Positions 26,190-35,793 are shown, numbered from the stretch's first letter. The stretch is 64,000 nt of DNA from Bacteroidales bacterium (GCA_004557565.1 SFGS01000006.1:1-64000), one strand, 5' to 3'. The notes: generated from the letters alone by a model not told the origin. Translations and numbers: made by a program.

Positions 26190-27110
26190 ATGAACATTCG
26201 TCGTATTTTTTCATTGTTGGTAGCCGTGGTGTGTGTGGGAGCTTGCGCTTTCGCACAGGAGTTGAATTGCGAGGTTGAAATCAACAGCAGTAAGATTCAG
26301 AACGCAAATAAAGAAGTGTTCACCACACTCCAGCAGGCCATTTCCGAGTATATGAACACCACCAAGTGGACTGATGCTCAGTTTGGCAATAATGAAAAAA
26401 TTCAGTGCAAATTGTTTTTGACGGTGAACACCTACGACGATGGCAGTGGAAAGATGACAGGCGACTTGCAAATCCAGTCGCAACGCCCGGTGTATAACAG
26501 CTCTTACACCACCACAATTATCAATTTCAAAGACACGAAAGTGGAGTTCACTTACGAGCAAAATGAGCCTTTGGTGTATTCCGAGCAGGATATGCAAAGC
26601 AATTTGACAGCGATTCTCAATTTTTACGCATTTATGATTATCGGTATGGATTTTGACACTTTCTCGATGAGAGGTGGCGACCCATATTACGAGAAAGCGG
26701 CAAATGTGGTGAGGATGGCTCAAAGTAGTGGCGAAAGTGGCTGGAAAGCGTTTGAGGACACCAAAAACAGAAGTGCTGTGCTCAGTGCCTACACCGACAA
26801 GGCCACTTCGGGCATTCGTGAAGTGCTCTACAATTACCACCGGCTTGGGCTCGACCAGATGGTGGTGAGTGCCGACAAAGGTAGGCAAGTGATTACGCAA
26901 TCGTTGGAGATTTTGAAGAAAATCTACGATGTGGCACCTATGTCGGTGTGCTTGTCGATGTTTAAAGACGCAAAACTCGATGAACTGGTGAATGTGTACT
27001 CCAAAGCTAATCTTACGGAGAAGGCTTCGGTGTATGAAACGCTCTATCCATTGTGGCCAACAGAGCAAGCTCGACTGGACAAAATCAAGAAAGAACAACA
27101 AAACGACTAA
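26190..27110 (+). CDS. PorD-like protein (DUF4835)
   Basis: The start is set at ATG 26190, seven codons inside the longest frame, giving a clean signal peptide (MNIRRIFSLLVAVVCVGACAFAQ, reported here only as residues 1-23) and a 306-residue product. The mature start ELNCEVEINSSKI is the hallmark of the DUF4835 family, which is annotated in Bacteroidota as a type IX secretion component, PorD. No other type IX secretion genes are in the window, so that role is from family naming only. Confidence 0.85.
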   Translation: MNIRRIFSLLVAVVCVGACAFAQELNCEVEINSSKIQNANKEVFTTLQQAISEYMNTTKWTDAQFGNNEKIQCKLFLTVNTYDDGSGKMTGDLQIQSQRPVYNSSYTTTIINFKDTKVEFTYEQNEPLVYSEQDMQSNLTAILNFYAFMIIGMDFDTFSMRGGDPYYEKAANVVRMAQSSGESGWKAFEDTKNRSAVLSAYTDKATSGIREVLYNYHRLGLDQMVVSADKGRQVITQSLEILKKIYDVAPMSVCLSMFKDAKLDELVNVYSKANLTEKASVYETLYPLWPTEQARLDKIKKEQQND

Positions 27111-27119
27111 TAGCGCATA

Positions 27120-28781
27120 ATGCTTACTCGACTGCATATATCTAACTACGCACTGATCGATGAACTTGAAATCAAGTTTGATAACGGGCTTACCATTATC
27201 ACTGGTGAAACTGGTGCCGGTAAGTCGATTATCTTGGGTGCCTTATCCCTGATTTTGGGCGAGCGTGCCGAAGCGCGTTCGGTGCGAAACCCAGAGAAGA
27301 AAGTGGTGGTAGAGGCATCATTCGACATCTCTGCCTATGCGCTGGAAGGTTTTTTCGCAGAGAATGAAATTGACTTTTGGGAAGAAGAGTGCATCGTGCG
27401 TCGTGAAATTAGCGCAACTGGGCGTTCGCGAGCCTTTGTCAACGACACGCCTGTGACTATTTCGGTGCTGAAAGACCTCACATCGCGCCTTGTGGATATT
27501 CATTCGCAGCATAGCAATATGCTCCTTTCAAAACCTGCGTTTCAACTGTCGGTTTTAGATAGTATTGCTGATAATAAAGAAGTGGTTTCAAAATATAATG
27601 TTGGATATGTATGCTATAAAAAACTACAGGAGCAACTTCTTGAAAAGCAAAACGAATACGAGAAAAGCAGGGCAGAGGAAGATTATATCCGCTTTCAACT
27701 CAACCAGTTCGCTGATTTGAAACTCACAGAGAATGAAGATATTGAACTTGAGAATCTTCAGAAAAAGTTGAGCAATGTGTCGGAAATTAAGCAAAATTTG
27801 TGGCAGATTAGCTCTACTTTGAATGGTGAGGAAAATTCAATTCTTGAGCAACTGAAAGTGGTGGCGCAGCGCATTCAAAGCACGGAACGCAACCTTTCAG
27901 AAATTGAGGGAATGGGCGAGCGTGTGCAGTCGGCATTAGTGGAGTTGAAAGACATCGCCCAGTCGGTGTCGTATGTCGATGACCAACTGGTTGACGACCC
28001 ACGCCAACTCGAAGAGGTGGAAATGCGCCTAAACTCCATTTATGAGCTGGAGAGAAAGCACAATGCCGCATCGGTAAATGAACTGTTGGCTATTCAGCAC
28101 AAGTTTGAAAATCAACTATCGCTGATTGACAATAGCGAAAACCAGATTGCGGAAATTGAGGCGAAATTGAAGATTCAAAAAGCGAAGGTGAAAGAACTGG
28201 CTTTGACACTGTCGGAAACCAGAAAAAAAGCGGCACAGCTTTTTGTGGCAGATTTGCAACCCTTGGCTCAGACCTTGGGTATGCGCAACTTGGCTTTCGA
28301 CATCAAGTTCACTGCCACCGACTATACAGCAAACGGAGCTGATGCGGTGGGATTTCTGTTCGCCTTCAATAAAAATCAAACGCTGCTCCCTGTCAAAGAC
28401 ACGGCATCGGGTGGCGAAATTTCACGACTGATGCTGTGCATCAAGTCGATTATTGCCCGCTCAATGAGTTTGCCCACCATCATCTTTGATGAAGTGGACA
28501 CTGGAGTGTCGGGCGATGTGGCTAACAAAATAGGGGAGATGATGGGAGAAATATGCAAGCGCATTCAGGTGCTTGCCATTACCCATCTTCCACAAGTGGC
28601 TGCACATGCCCACCATCACCTGATGGTGTATAAGGCTGATGATGAAAACTCTACACTCACTCATGTGAAGGCACTGAACGAGGAAGAACATGTGCTTGAA
28701 ATCGCAAGAATGTTGAGTGGTAAAGATGTGAATCAGGCAGCAATCGAAAATGCAAAATCTTTAATTGGAATAAATAAATGA
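27120..28781 (+). CDS. recN: DNA repair protein RecN
   Basis: RecN is an SMC-like ATPase acting at double-strand breaks. Walker A GETGAGKS lies at residues 29-36, two coiled-coil arms (about 155-215 and 320-375) flank the centre, and the C-terminal lobe carries the signature ASGGEISRLMLCIK and Walker B TIIFDEVDTGVSG. Length 553 aa is typical. It starts 9 bases after the porD-like gene and its stop overlaps the rlmB start (ATGA). Confidence 0.96.
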   Translation: MLTRLHISNYALIDELEIKFDNGLTIITGETGAGKSIILGALSLILGERAEARSVRNPEKKVVVEASFDISAYALEGFFAENEIDFWEEECIVRREISATGRSRAFVNDTPVTISVLKDLTSRLVDIHSQHSNMLLSKPAFQLSVLDSIADNKEVVSKYNVGYVCYKKLQEQLLEKQNEYEKSRAEEDYIRFQLNQFADLKLTENEDIELENLQKKLSNVSEIKQNLWQISSTLNGEENSILEQLKVVAQRIQSTERNLSEIEGMGERVQSALVELKDIAQSVSYVDDQLVDDPRQLEEVEMRLNSIYELERKHNAASVNELLAIQHKFENQLSLIDNSENQIAEIEAKLKIQKAKVKELALTLSETRKKAAQLFVADLQPLAQTLGMRNLAFDIKFTATDYTANGADAVGFLFAFNKNQTLLPVKDTASGGEISRLMLCIKSIIARSMSLPTIIFDEVDTGVSGDVANKIGEMMGEICKRIQVLAITHLPQVAAHAHHHLMVYKADDENSTLTHVKALNEEEHVLEIARMLSGKDVNQAAIENAKSLIGINK

Positions 28782-29539
28782 TAGACAAATCCCAAGTTGT
28801 ATTCGGCATTCGTGCTGTAATAGAAGCAATTGAATCGGGAAAGCAGGTCGACAAGGTGCTGATGAAAAAGGACCTTGGCGGAGAACTTGCTCGCGAGTTG
28901 CTGAGTGTGACTCGTGAATACAATGTGCCGGTTCAGCGTGTGCCGGTAGAACGTATAAATAAGGTGACTCGCAAAAATCACCAAGGCGTAATAGCGTTTA
29001 TGGCAGCCGTGGATTATTACCATGTAGATGATATAGTGCCAGCGTTGTACGACGAAGGCATTAATCCGCTTGTGGTGGTGCTCGACGGTGTGACCGATGT
29101 GCGCAATTTCGGTGCGATAGCCCGTACATGCGAGTGTGCTGGCGTGAATTGCATCGTGATTCCGGAACGCAACAGCGTGAGTGTGAATGCTGATGCTGTT
29201 AAAACCTCTGCCGGAGCTTTGAATTATCTGCCAGTGTGCCGTGAGCGCAACCTGGTGAAAGCTGTGCAATATCTGCGCGACAGCGGTTTCAAAGTGATGG
29301 GTGCATCTGAGAAAACCGACTTGAACTATACAAAAGCCGATTTCACCGGACCTGTAGCCATTGTGCTTGGTGCCGAAGATACCGGCATTTCCACCGATGT
29401 GCTGAAACTTTGCGACACACTTGTGGCTATTCCCGAATTTGGGCAAATCAATTCGCTCAACGTGTCGGTTGCCGGTGGTATTATGATTTATGAAGTGGTT
29501 CGTCAGCGACTTAACGACGGTCAAAACGTAAATTCATAA
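28778..29539 (+). CDS. rlmB: 23S rRNA 2'-O-methyltransferase, RlmB/TrmH family
   Basis: A SPOUT-fold methyltransferase that, by family, methylates a ribose in 23S rRNA. The N-terminal substrate-binding domain (VFGIRAVIEAIESGK) precedes the knot motifs LDGVTDVRNFGAIART, IVLGAEDTGIS and INSLNVSVAGGIMIYE. Length 253 aa fits RlmB. It is translationally coupled to recN by a 4-base overlap. Confidence 0.92.
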   Translation: MIDKSQVVFGIRAVIEAIESGKQVDKVLMKKDLGGELARELLSVTREYNVPVQRVPVERINKVTRKNHQGVIAFMAAVDYYHVDDIVPALYDEGINPLVVVLDGVTDVRNFGAIARTCECAGVNCIVIPERNSVSVNADAVKTSAGALNYLPVCRERNLVKAVQYLRDSGFKVMGASEKTDLNYTKADFTGPVAIVLGAEDTGISTDVLKLCDTLVAIPEFGQINSLNVSVAGGIMIYEVVRQRLNDGQNVNS

Positions 29540-29547
29540 AGTTTTAT

Positions 29548-29578
29548 TTGACTGAAAACCGATTTTAGGGTAACTTTG
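29548..29578 (+). promoter_or_regulatory. nusB promoter
   Basis: TTG (29548-29550), 20-base spacer and TAACTTTG (29571-29578), 18 bases before the nusB start codon. Confidence 0.8.
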
Positions 29579-29596
29579 CAAAAAAATTATATTTAG

Positions 29597-30526
29597 ATGA
29601 TAAATCGTGTCCTTATAAGAGCAAAAGTCGTACAAATGCTGTACGCCTACATGGTTTCAAAAGGCGCCATGACTTTAACAACGGCTAAGAAAGAATTGAC
29701 AAAGAGTCTCGACAAGTCGTATGAACTCTACAATGCGTTGTTGAAGTTGATGATTGAACTCACCGATGTTCAAGATTTGCGTCTTGACGAAGCCAAGCAC
29801 AAGTTCCTCCCAACCGAGGAAGACTTGAACCCAAATATGCGTTTTGTGGAAAACGAGTTCGTGAAAAGACTTCGTGCCGACCAAACACTTGCCGACTTTG
29901 TGGACGACAAGAAAATCAACTGGCGCGACGACGAACTCTTTGTTCGCTTGCTTCTTGATAAGATTCTCCGTTCGGAAGAATATCAGGAATATATGGAAAT
30001 GCCTAAGACCTCTCTCGTGCGTGACGGCGAGGTGTGGTACCAATTAATGAAAAAAGTGGTGCTCCCCGACGAGAATTTGCTTGAGCATCTTCAGTCAATG
30101 AGCGTTTATTACACTGATGATGACTTGCAAATCATTGGTCAGTTTGTGATGAAGACCATTCGACGCTTCGAAGACGAAGAGGCACAGCCAATCCTTCCTC
30201 AATACAAGAACGATGACGACAGCAAATTTGGCGAGCAGCTGTTCTCAAAGGCTGTGGCTGAAATGGAGGAAAACAATTCGTACATCGACCAGTTTGTGAA
30301 AACAGAAAAGTGGGATGTGGAACGAATTGCACTGATGGACCGTGTGGTGATGTGCACTGCGCTGACTGAAATCCGCAACTATCCAAGCATTCCTGTGAAT
30401 GTGTCGCTCAACGAATACATCGAACTTGCCAAGGACTACAGCACTCCACGAAGCGGCCAGTTTGTGAATGGTATTTTGAACGCTGTGGTGAATAAACTGC
30501 GTGCCGACAAGGTGATTATTAAATAG
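29597..30526 (+). CDS. nusB: Transcription antitermination factor NusB
   Basis: NusB binds boxA RNA with S10 to keep RNA polymerase processive on rRNA operons. The C-terminal 130 residues carry the NusB fold (WDVERIALMDRVVMCTALTEI and SVNVSLNEYIELAKDYSTPRSGQFVNGIL are the diagnostic regions). The 309-residue length, with an extra N-terminal half, is usual for this phylum and about twice that of E. coli NusB. Head of the nusB-yajC pair. Confidence 0.94.
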   Translation: MINRVLIRAKVVQMLYAYMVSKGAMTLTTAKKELTKSLDKSYELYNALLKLMIELTDVQDLRLDEAKHKFLPTEEDLNPNMRFVENEFVKRLRADQTLADFVDDKKINWRDDELFVRLLLDKILRSEEYQEYMEMPKTSLVRDGEVWYQLMKKVVLPDENLLEHLQSMSVYYTDDDLQIIGQFVMKTIRRFEDEEAQPILPQYKNDDDSKFGEQLFSKAVAEMEENNSYIDQFVKTEKWDVERIALMDRVVMCTALTEIRNYPSIPVNVSLNEYIELAKDYSTPRSGQFVNGILNAVVNKLRADKVIIK

Positions 30527-30555
30527 ACATTATTAATTAAATAAAATTATAAAGT

Positions 30556-30900
30556 ATGGTATTGAATTATATTTTACTTGATGCTGCTGCCGCACCTGCT
30601 TCTTCGGGTGGTATGGGTAGCATTATTATGATTGTGGCTCTTATCGCTATTTTCTATTTCTTTATGATTCGCCCACAAAGCAAGAAGCAAAAAGAAATGA
30701 AGAAATTCCGTGAAGGTTTGAAGTCGGGCGACAAAGTGATTACCGCTGGGGGTATCCACGGCCGTATTCGTGAAATCAAGCAAAATGGTACAGTGCTTTT
30801 GGAAATCACTGATGGCGTGAAGATTGTGATTGACGCAACTATGATCTACCCATCAATGCAAGACGCTATCCAAACAGGCTCTGAAGTAAAGAAAGATTAA
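30556..30900 (+). CDS. yajC: Preprotein translocase subunit YajC
   Basis: YajC is a small inner-membrane partner of SecDF. One transmembrane helix covers about residues 20-40 (GSIIMIVALIAIFYFFMI), followed by the conserved RPQSKKQKEMKKF and a cytoplasmic domain with GDKVITAGGIHGRI. 114 aa is normal. It follows nusB by 29 bases and ends at a strong hairpin. Confidence 0.95.
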   Translation: MVLNYILLDAAAAPASSGGMGSIIMIVALIAIFYFFMIRPQSKKQKEMKKFREGLKSGDKVITAGGIHGRIREIKQNGTVLLEITDGVKIVIDATMIYPSMQDAIQTGSEVKKD

Positions 30901-30915
30901 TTGTAACTCTGATAA

Positions 30916-30971
30916 TGGTCGGTTTTGGCGTGGCTATATGCCCTCGTAAAACCGACCAATCACATTTTTTT
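30916..30971 (+). terminator. yajC intrinsic terminator
   Basis: TGGTCGGTTTT (30916-30926) and AAAACCGACCA (30948-30958) form a perfect 11-bp stem with a 21-base loop; after ATCACA comes a run of seven T residues. Confidence 0.75.
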
Positions 30972-30979
30972 CTTGAGCA

Positions 30980-31939
30980 GTGGAGATAATCAAAAAAATA
31001 CAGAAAAGTTTCCCAGCAAATAAAGCCGCCTATAAAGTGGTTTTATTGTATGGGTACTTTTTTTTGTTTTCTTTCTTCGCTTGGGGATTCACGAAGTCGT
31101 ACACTGGCGATGTGACGCTGAATCTGGTGATTACTGGTGTGCCCGACGAGGTGGTTGTGATTGATTCAATTCCAAGTCAGGTGACCGTGCCCATGGAGGG
31201 AAAAGTGTTCTTTCATGTGTATTATAAGTTTTTCCGACCAGATGTCAACATCAACTTCCTCTCCAAGTTTCAGAAAGCAAATTCGGAATTGGTGATTTCG
31301 CTCGACGATATTTATGCTTCACTGAACTTGAACTCACTGTATCGCCCCACCAACATGTCGAAAATTCAGCCAGGATTTCCCTTGGTGCTGACGGTGGTTG
31401 CTCACGAGGGCAAAAAAGTGCCAGTCACTTTTGGCAACAGTATCAATCTGCAATTCAATCCAGTGACCATGTCGCTCGTCAACTGGCCTGTGTGCACGCC
31501 CGATTCGGTGGTGGTGTATGCCAAGAGCGAACTGCTGGAAACGGTGGATTCGGTGTCGCTCGACCCATTCACTGTGAACGATTTTTCCGACACATTGATG
31601 ACGGTGAATTTGAGACCAATCCCTGGGGCGAGATTCCAAACCACAAAGGTGCGACTCCGCCTTGATTTGGAGAAAAACTATCTCAAGCGTGCCACAATCG
31701 ATGTGGAACCAAAGGAAGTGAAAGGCATAAAAATCCAATATCACCCATCTACTGTTGACATTCTGTATTATGTGCCAGAACGCTTCTATAATGCGAAAGC
31801 ACCAACTATTGCGGTGTTTGCCGACGATATTGACTTGACTAAAAAGTCGGGCAAAGTGGCTGTCCGTAAGGCAGAGGAATTCCCCCACAGAAAGATTTAC
31901 AAGATATTGAGAGACTCTGTGACTTGGACGGTGAAATGA
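30980..31939 (+). CDS. YbbR-like (CdaR family) membrane-anchored protein
   Basis: The product has one N-terminal transmembrane helix (about residues 18-38) and extracytoplasmic YbbR-like beta domains across the rest, the architecture of CdaR, a regulator of diadenylate cyclase in other bacteria. GTG at 30980 is the start: an in-frame TGA lies two codons upstream and no ATG occurs until about residue 73. No cyclase gene is adjacent, so a role in c-di-AMP control is only inferred. It is followed by coaE after 12 bases. Confidence 0.8.
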   Translation: MEIIKKIQKSFPANKAAYKVVLLYGYFFLFSFFAWGFTKSYTGDVTLNLVITGVPDEVVVIDSIPSQVTVPMEGKVFFHVYYKFFRPDVNINFLSKFQKANSELVISLDDIYASLNLNSLYRPTNMSKIQPGFPLVLTVVAHEGKKVPVTFGNSINLQFNPVTMSLVNWPVCTPDSVVVYAKSELLETVDSVSLDPFTVNDFSDTLMTVNLRPIPGARFQTTKVRLRLDLEKNYLKRATIDVEPKEVKGIKIQYHPSTVDILYYVPERFYNAKAPTIAVFADDIDLTKKSGKVAVRKAEEFPHRKIYKILRDSVTWTVK

Positions 31940-31951
31940 TATTCCAAACTT

Positions 31952-32518
31952 ATGATTGTTGCTATAACAGGAGGAATAGGAAGTGGTAAGTCGGTAGTGT
32001 CGCAGGTGTTGCGCCTATTGGGCTATCCTGTGTATGACTGCGATGCCAATGCGAAGCGACTGATGAACGATTCGGTGGCATTGCGCGAAAGTCTTGTGAA
32101 GCGGTTCGGGACTGACCTGTATCGCCAAGGCGCATTCAATGCTCAATATCTTTCCTCAATCGTGTTTGCTGACCAATCGGCGTTGGCAGATCTCAATGCC
32201 ATTGTTCACCCTGCCGTGAAGGCCGACATACAGGCTTGGTGGCGTGAAAAGGGCGGACTGGTGTTTGTGGAAACTGCCATTCCCTATTCGAGTGGCGTGC
32301 ATCAGATTGTGGATAAAATATGGAAAGTAACCGCACCCACAGAGGTGAGGGTGGAGCGAGTGATGGCTCGTAACGGAATGACGAGGGCGCAAGTGGAGCA
32401 GCGCATCGCCTCGCAAGTGTCGGAGGAAGTGCAGAGCGATAAAGACGTGGCTATAATCAACGATGGCACCACGGCTGTGATACCACAAATTGTGGAAAAC
32501 CTCAAATTGTTAAAGTAA
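31952..32518 (+). CDS. coaE: Dephospho-CoA kinase
   Basis: CoaE performs the last step of coenzyme A synthesis, phosphorylating the ribose 3'-OH of dephospho-CoA. It shows the P-loop GGIGSGKS at residues 7-14, the conserved YDCDANAKRLM segment with catalytic Asp, HPAVKADI, and the RNGMTRAQVEQRIASQ motif. 188 aa is typical. Confidence 0.95.
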   Translation: MIVAITGGIGSGKSVVSQVLRLLGYPVYDCDANAKRLMNDSVALRESLVKRFGTDLYRQGAFNAQYLSSIVFADQSALADLNAIVHPAVKADIQAWWREKGGLVFVETAIPYSSGVHQIVDKIWKVTAPTEVRVERVMARNGMTRAQVEQRIASQVSEEVQSDKDVAIINDGTTAVIPQIVENLKLLK

Positions 32519-32572
32519 CTTTACACGGGCTTTATATCTTCATGAAATATACTGATATTTGATTATTTTCAT

Positions 32573-32580
32573 TAACTTTG
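32573..32580 (+). promoter_or_regulatory. -7 box for DUF5606 gene
   Basis: TAACTTTG matches the consensus exactly; the upstream TTG at 32559-32561 is too close, so only the -7 element is supported. Confidence 0.55.
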
Positions 32581-32626
32581 TAGTATAATCATTTTTTAAA
32601 AGACAGATAAAATAAACGTAATATTT

Positions 32627-33049
32627 ATGTTGAAAACTATTTTAAGCATTTCTGGCAAACCAGGTTTGTACAAACTCATTTCATACGGAAAGAATATCGT
32701 AATTGTTGAAAGTTTGATTGACAAAAAAAGAACACCAGCTCACTCTCGTGACAAAATCATCTCGTTGGGTGATGTTGCTATCTACACTACTGGTGACGAT
32801 AAGCCTCTTGCAGAAGTGCTCGAAGCAGCATACGCAAAATATCCAGAAGGCGTGAACGCCGCAGACTATAAGACAGACGAGAAACTTGCTGAATTCATGT
32901 CGTCAGTGCTCCCAGAATATGATGAGGAGCGTGTTTACAAAACCGACATCAAGAAACTGATCACTTGGTTCAACATTCTCGTAAAGGCAGGTTACACATC
33001 TTTCGTGGAAAAGGAAGAGGCTGAAGCTCCTGCTGAAGAAGAAAAGTAA
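32627..33049 (+). CDS. DUF5606 family protein
   Basis: The 140-residue cytosolic protein begins MLKTILSISGKPGLYKL, the signature of DUF5606, a family I know only from Bacteroidota. An SH3-like N-terminal half is followed by a helical part and an acidic Glu/Ala tail. Function unknown. It has its own -7 box and terminator, so it is a single-gene unit. Confidence 0.85.
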   Translation: MLKTILSISGKPGLYKLISYGKNIVIVESLIDKKRTPAHSRDKIISLGDVAIYTTGDDKPLAEVLEAAYAKYPEGVNAADYKTDEKLAEFMSSVLPEYDEERVYKTDIKKLITWFNILVKAGYTSFVEKEEAEAPAEEEK

Positions 33050-33068
33050 TCATTTTACATAAACGAAT

Positions 33069-33127
33069 GCTAAAGAAAGGTGTAAGGCTTCCTGAAGTCG
33101 GTGCTTTCTTTAGCATTTTTTGTTTTT
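33069..33127 (+). terminator. Terminator after the DUF5606 gene
   Basis: GCTAAAGAAAG (33069-33079) pairs perfectly with CTTTCTTTAGC (33104-33114), followed by ATTTTTTGTTTTTT. The stem has a 24-base loop. Confidence 0.8.
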
Positions 33128-33161
33128 TGACATGCACATTTTTGACATGCACAGAATCAAT

Positions 33162-33704
33162 ATGAAAAATAGCGTAAAGTTTTTGCCAATGCTGCTGGTG
33201 ATGGTGGCGTTGATGCTTGGGTCGTGTCATACCAAAAAGACTACTACAACCTATAAGCCTGGCACAAGCCGCCCAGTGAAAATTCCCGATGAGTGGCGCA
33301 CACTTGACATCAGTTTGAGCGCGAGCGACAACAAAAAACTTTATCGTGAAATTAAAGGTTGGTTAGGCACGCCTTACCAATACGCGGGCAACACCAAGCG
33401 AGGTGTGGACTGCTCAGGATTCGTGCTTCAAATCTATAAAGCTGTGTATAAAAAGCCAATAGAACGAAATTCGGCTAAGATTTTCGAGAAAAACTGTAAG
33501 TTGATTGATGTTGACGACCTCCGAGAAGGCGACCTCGTGTTTTACTGCACATCAAGAAATACCAAAAAAATCAACCATGTGGGCATTTATTTGAAAGATA
33601 ATAAATTTGCACACGCGTCATCGTCAAGTGGCGTGAAAATTAGCGATATTACCGAAGATTATTTCATCAACCACTTTTATGCCGCTGGGCGAGTGGTGAG
33701 GTAG
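33162..33704 (+). CDS. NlpC/P60 family lipoprotein endopeptidase
   Basis: ATG 33162 gives a lipoprotein signal with lipobox LGSC (Cys22), so the protein should be membrane-anchored in the envelope. The NlpC/P60 papain-like domain has its catalytic Cys in GVDCSGF and His in KINHVGIYL, as in enzymes that cut peptidoglycan stem peptides (D-gamma-Glu to diamino acid). It is 180 aa from this start. Upstream in-frame Met codons at 33120, 33132 and 33144 would spoil the lipoprotein signal. Confidence 0.9.
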   Translation: MKNSVKFLPMLLVMVALMLGSCHTKKTTTTYKPGTSRPVKIPDEWRTLDISLSASDNKKLYREIKGWLGTPYQYAGNTKRGVDCSGFVLQIYKAVYKKPIERNSAKIFEKNCKLIDVDDLREGDLVFYCTSRNTKKINHVGIYLKDNKFAHASSSSGVKISDITEDYFINHFYAAGRVVR

Positions 33705-33713
33705 TGTGATTGC

Positions 33714-35768
33714 TTAGTCTATTATTAAAGATTTCTCTCTCAAATTCAGACACTTGATGCCCAATCTGCGGCATTGGTCGATGATGCTTGGTGTGTTTGG
33801 CTCATACACATTGCCCGAAATCACCATGTGGTTGATGTTGTAGAGGCGTGCCAAATCTTCTACCGTGCCATTGAATCGCTTTGTGATTACGCAGAAATCG
33901 ATATTCACTTTCTTTTCCCCTGTGATTTTCTTCCAACGATTGTTGCCTGCCATAAGAATGGTGTGGCTGAATATGCGTGCGTATGGCGAGCGGAGTGCCA
34001 CATTTTGGATTTTCGAAGAATCGTTGGCTTCCGTAAAGGTGTCAATGCCGTGGGCTGCAAAGAAACCTGTGTGTTGCCGTCTGAAATCTTCGGGCTTAAA
34101 TTTACTGCCGTCGTCGGGCGTCCAGTAATACGCATTGCCGTCTTGGTAGAAAACGATTGGTGTGCAATCGTAGGCATTAAATGCGACACACCCTGAAGTG
34201 GGGAAACTGTTGAGCGTGAGCGTGTGCAGAACCACCGCAAAAGCGCAGTTTGCGATGCACAGATTCATATAAAGCCACTTTCTGCGTTTGATAAACAGCG
34301 TCAGGAATGTGATGCAGATGAAATAGAATAACACATCGTATTCGCTGAAATACACCTCTTTAGCGACCGAGAATGGCAGTTGCGATATGTGCCGTGCTAC
34401 GGAATTGGCATAGGTGACCAGCATATCGGCAATGTGGTTTAGTGCATCAATGTTCATATCGCCGCACGCCAGCAGAATAATTAGCACCGCAATACCCATA
34501 AAAATCGGGAATATTGGCAGTATTAGCGCATTTGAAATAAACCCTGCCCACGATATGGTGTGGAAATAATACGCCGTGAGCGCAATGGTTGCGCCCATCG
34601 CTATAACTGATGTGACGATGAGCGTGATAAGGTAGCGAAGCCACTTCCTTTTCGTCTTGATTTGTTTGTTGGAAGGTGAGAGAATGAGAATAAACAGCAC
34701 AGTGATGAAACTGAGCTGAAATCCCGCATTGAAGAGCGATTCGGGTGAGAAAGCGAGAATCAGTAGCGCTGATGCCATCAATGAATTGACAGCCGTAGCC
34801 TTTCTCCCGAAAATAAATGTGGCAAATGTGAAAGTAATCATCACGGTGGCACGCACTACCGAAGGAGGGAGCCCTGTGAGCACATCGTAGAAAATGACAA
34901 TTACTACCGAAAGGACGAAGCGGAGTTTCTTTAGTTGGTAAAAGTCTAATGGCCATAGCAGTAGCCATATAAATATCATAATGATGCCGATGTGAAGTCC
35001 GCTCAACGCCAGCACATGCGATAAGCCAGCGTAGGAGTATTCGCTCCGTGTTTGTTGGTCGATATGTTTCCTATCACCCAACAGCAGCGCAATGATGTAG
35101 TGCTTGGTTTCCAGCGACAGGGTGGTTCGATGGATTGAGGCGATGATTCTTTTTCTGGCGTTGGTCATCAAGTTTCCAAAGGTGTCGGTATGACCATATT
35201 TTGTGACTGCTTTAGCGTCGATATGCTGCTGATAAATGATGCCCTTTCTCTTTTGGATTAAAGCGAAGTCGGTGTCTTCGGGCATGTTTGGATTGCTGAT
35301 TCTCTGGAGTTTTACCACGAAAGCCACGTTGTCGCCTTCCGTCAGGCTATAATTGCAGCCTTTGGTGGTGAGCAGAATGGTGCTGCCTTGTGCGTGCGAA
35401 CTAAGCATATCCACAGTCATATACATGGACCTTTCCTTAAAGTCGATGCTTTCGATTCTGCCGTAGCCCAATTTGCTGTTGGTTTGCGAGAGGTTGAGCA
35501 CCGAGGGCTGATGAATGGAGTAGATGGTCCACCCCAGTGCTAATGAGATAATAATGATAGGAATAATCGAGAATGGGCGAACCTTGCTTCTGCTTTCTGG
35601 AGTGCGAGAAAGCATACTCATCATAATGGCGATAGCGCACCCAATGATGGCAAGCGATACGGTAGCAAGAATGGGGACTGGTGGAAAATAATTACCCAAA
35701 ACAATTCCCCCACCAAAAGGAACAACGATGCGGGTTATAGGGATTTTCGATAGGGGAGAACTGCCCAT
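33714..35768 (-). CDS. ComEC/Rec2-family membrane protein
   Basis: ComEC forms the inner-membrane channel for DNA uptake in competent bacteria. The 684-residue protein has N-terminal helices, a DUF4131-like beta region (about 60-200), and the Competence domain with many transmembrane helices; SHVLALSGLHIGIIMIF at about residue 250 is its signature. The C-terminal 170 residues lie where a metallo-beta-lactamase domain would be, but no HxHxDH metal motif is visible. It lies 25 bases downstream of aroE on the same strand. Confidence 0.85.
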   Translation of the reverse strand: MGSSPLSKIPITRIVVPFGGGIVLGNYFPPVPILATVSLAIIGCAIAIMMSMLSRTPESRSKVRPFSIIPIIIISLALGWTIYSIHQPSVLNLSQTNSKLGYGRIESIDFKERSMYMTVDMLSSHAQGSTILLTTKGCNYSLTEGDNVAFVVKLQRISNPNMPEDTDFALIQKRKGIIYQQHIDAKAVTKYGHTDTFGNLMTNARKRIIASIHRTTLSLETKHYIIALLLGDRKHIDQQTRSEYSYAGLSHVLALSGLHIGIIMIFIWLLLWPLDFYQLKKLRFVLSVVIVIFYDVLTGLPPSVVRATVMITFTFATFIFGRKATAVNSLMASALLILAFSPESLFNAGFQLSFITVLFILILSPSNKQIKTKRKWLRYLITLIVTSVIAMGATIALTAYYFHTISWAGFISNALILPIFPIFMGIAVLIILLACGDMNIDALNHIADMLVTYANSVARHISQLPFSVAKEVYFSEYDVLFYFICITFLTLFIKRRKWLYMNLCIANCAFAVVLHTLTLNSFPTSGCVAFNAYDCTPIVFYQDGNAYYWTPDDGSKFKPEDFRRQHTGFFAAHGIDTFTEANDSSKIQNVALRSPYARIFSHTILMAGNNRWKKITGEKKVNIDFCVITKRFNGTVEDLARLYNINHMVISGNVYEPNTPSIIDQCRRLGIKCLNLREKSLIID

Positions 35769-35793
35769 TTATACATTTATAAATGTGTAGGCA

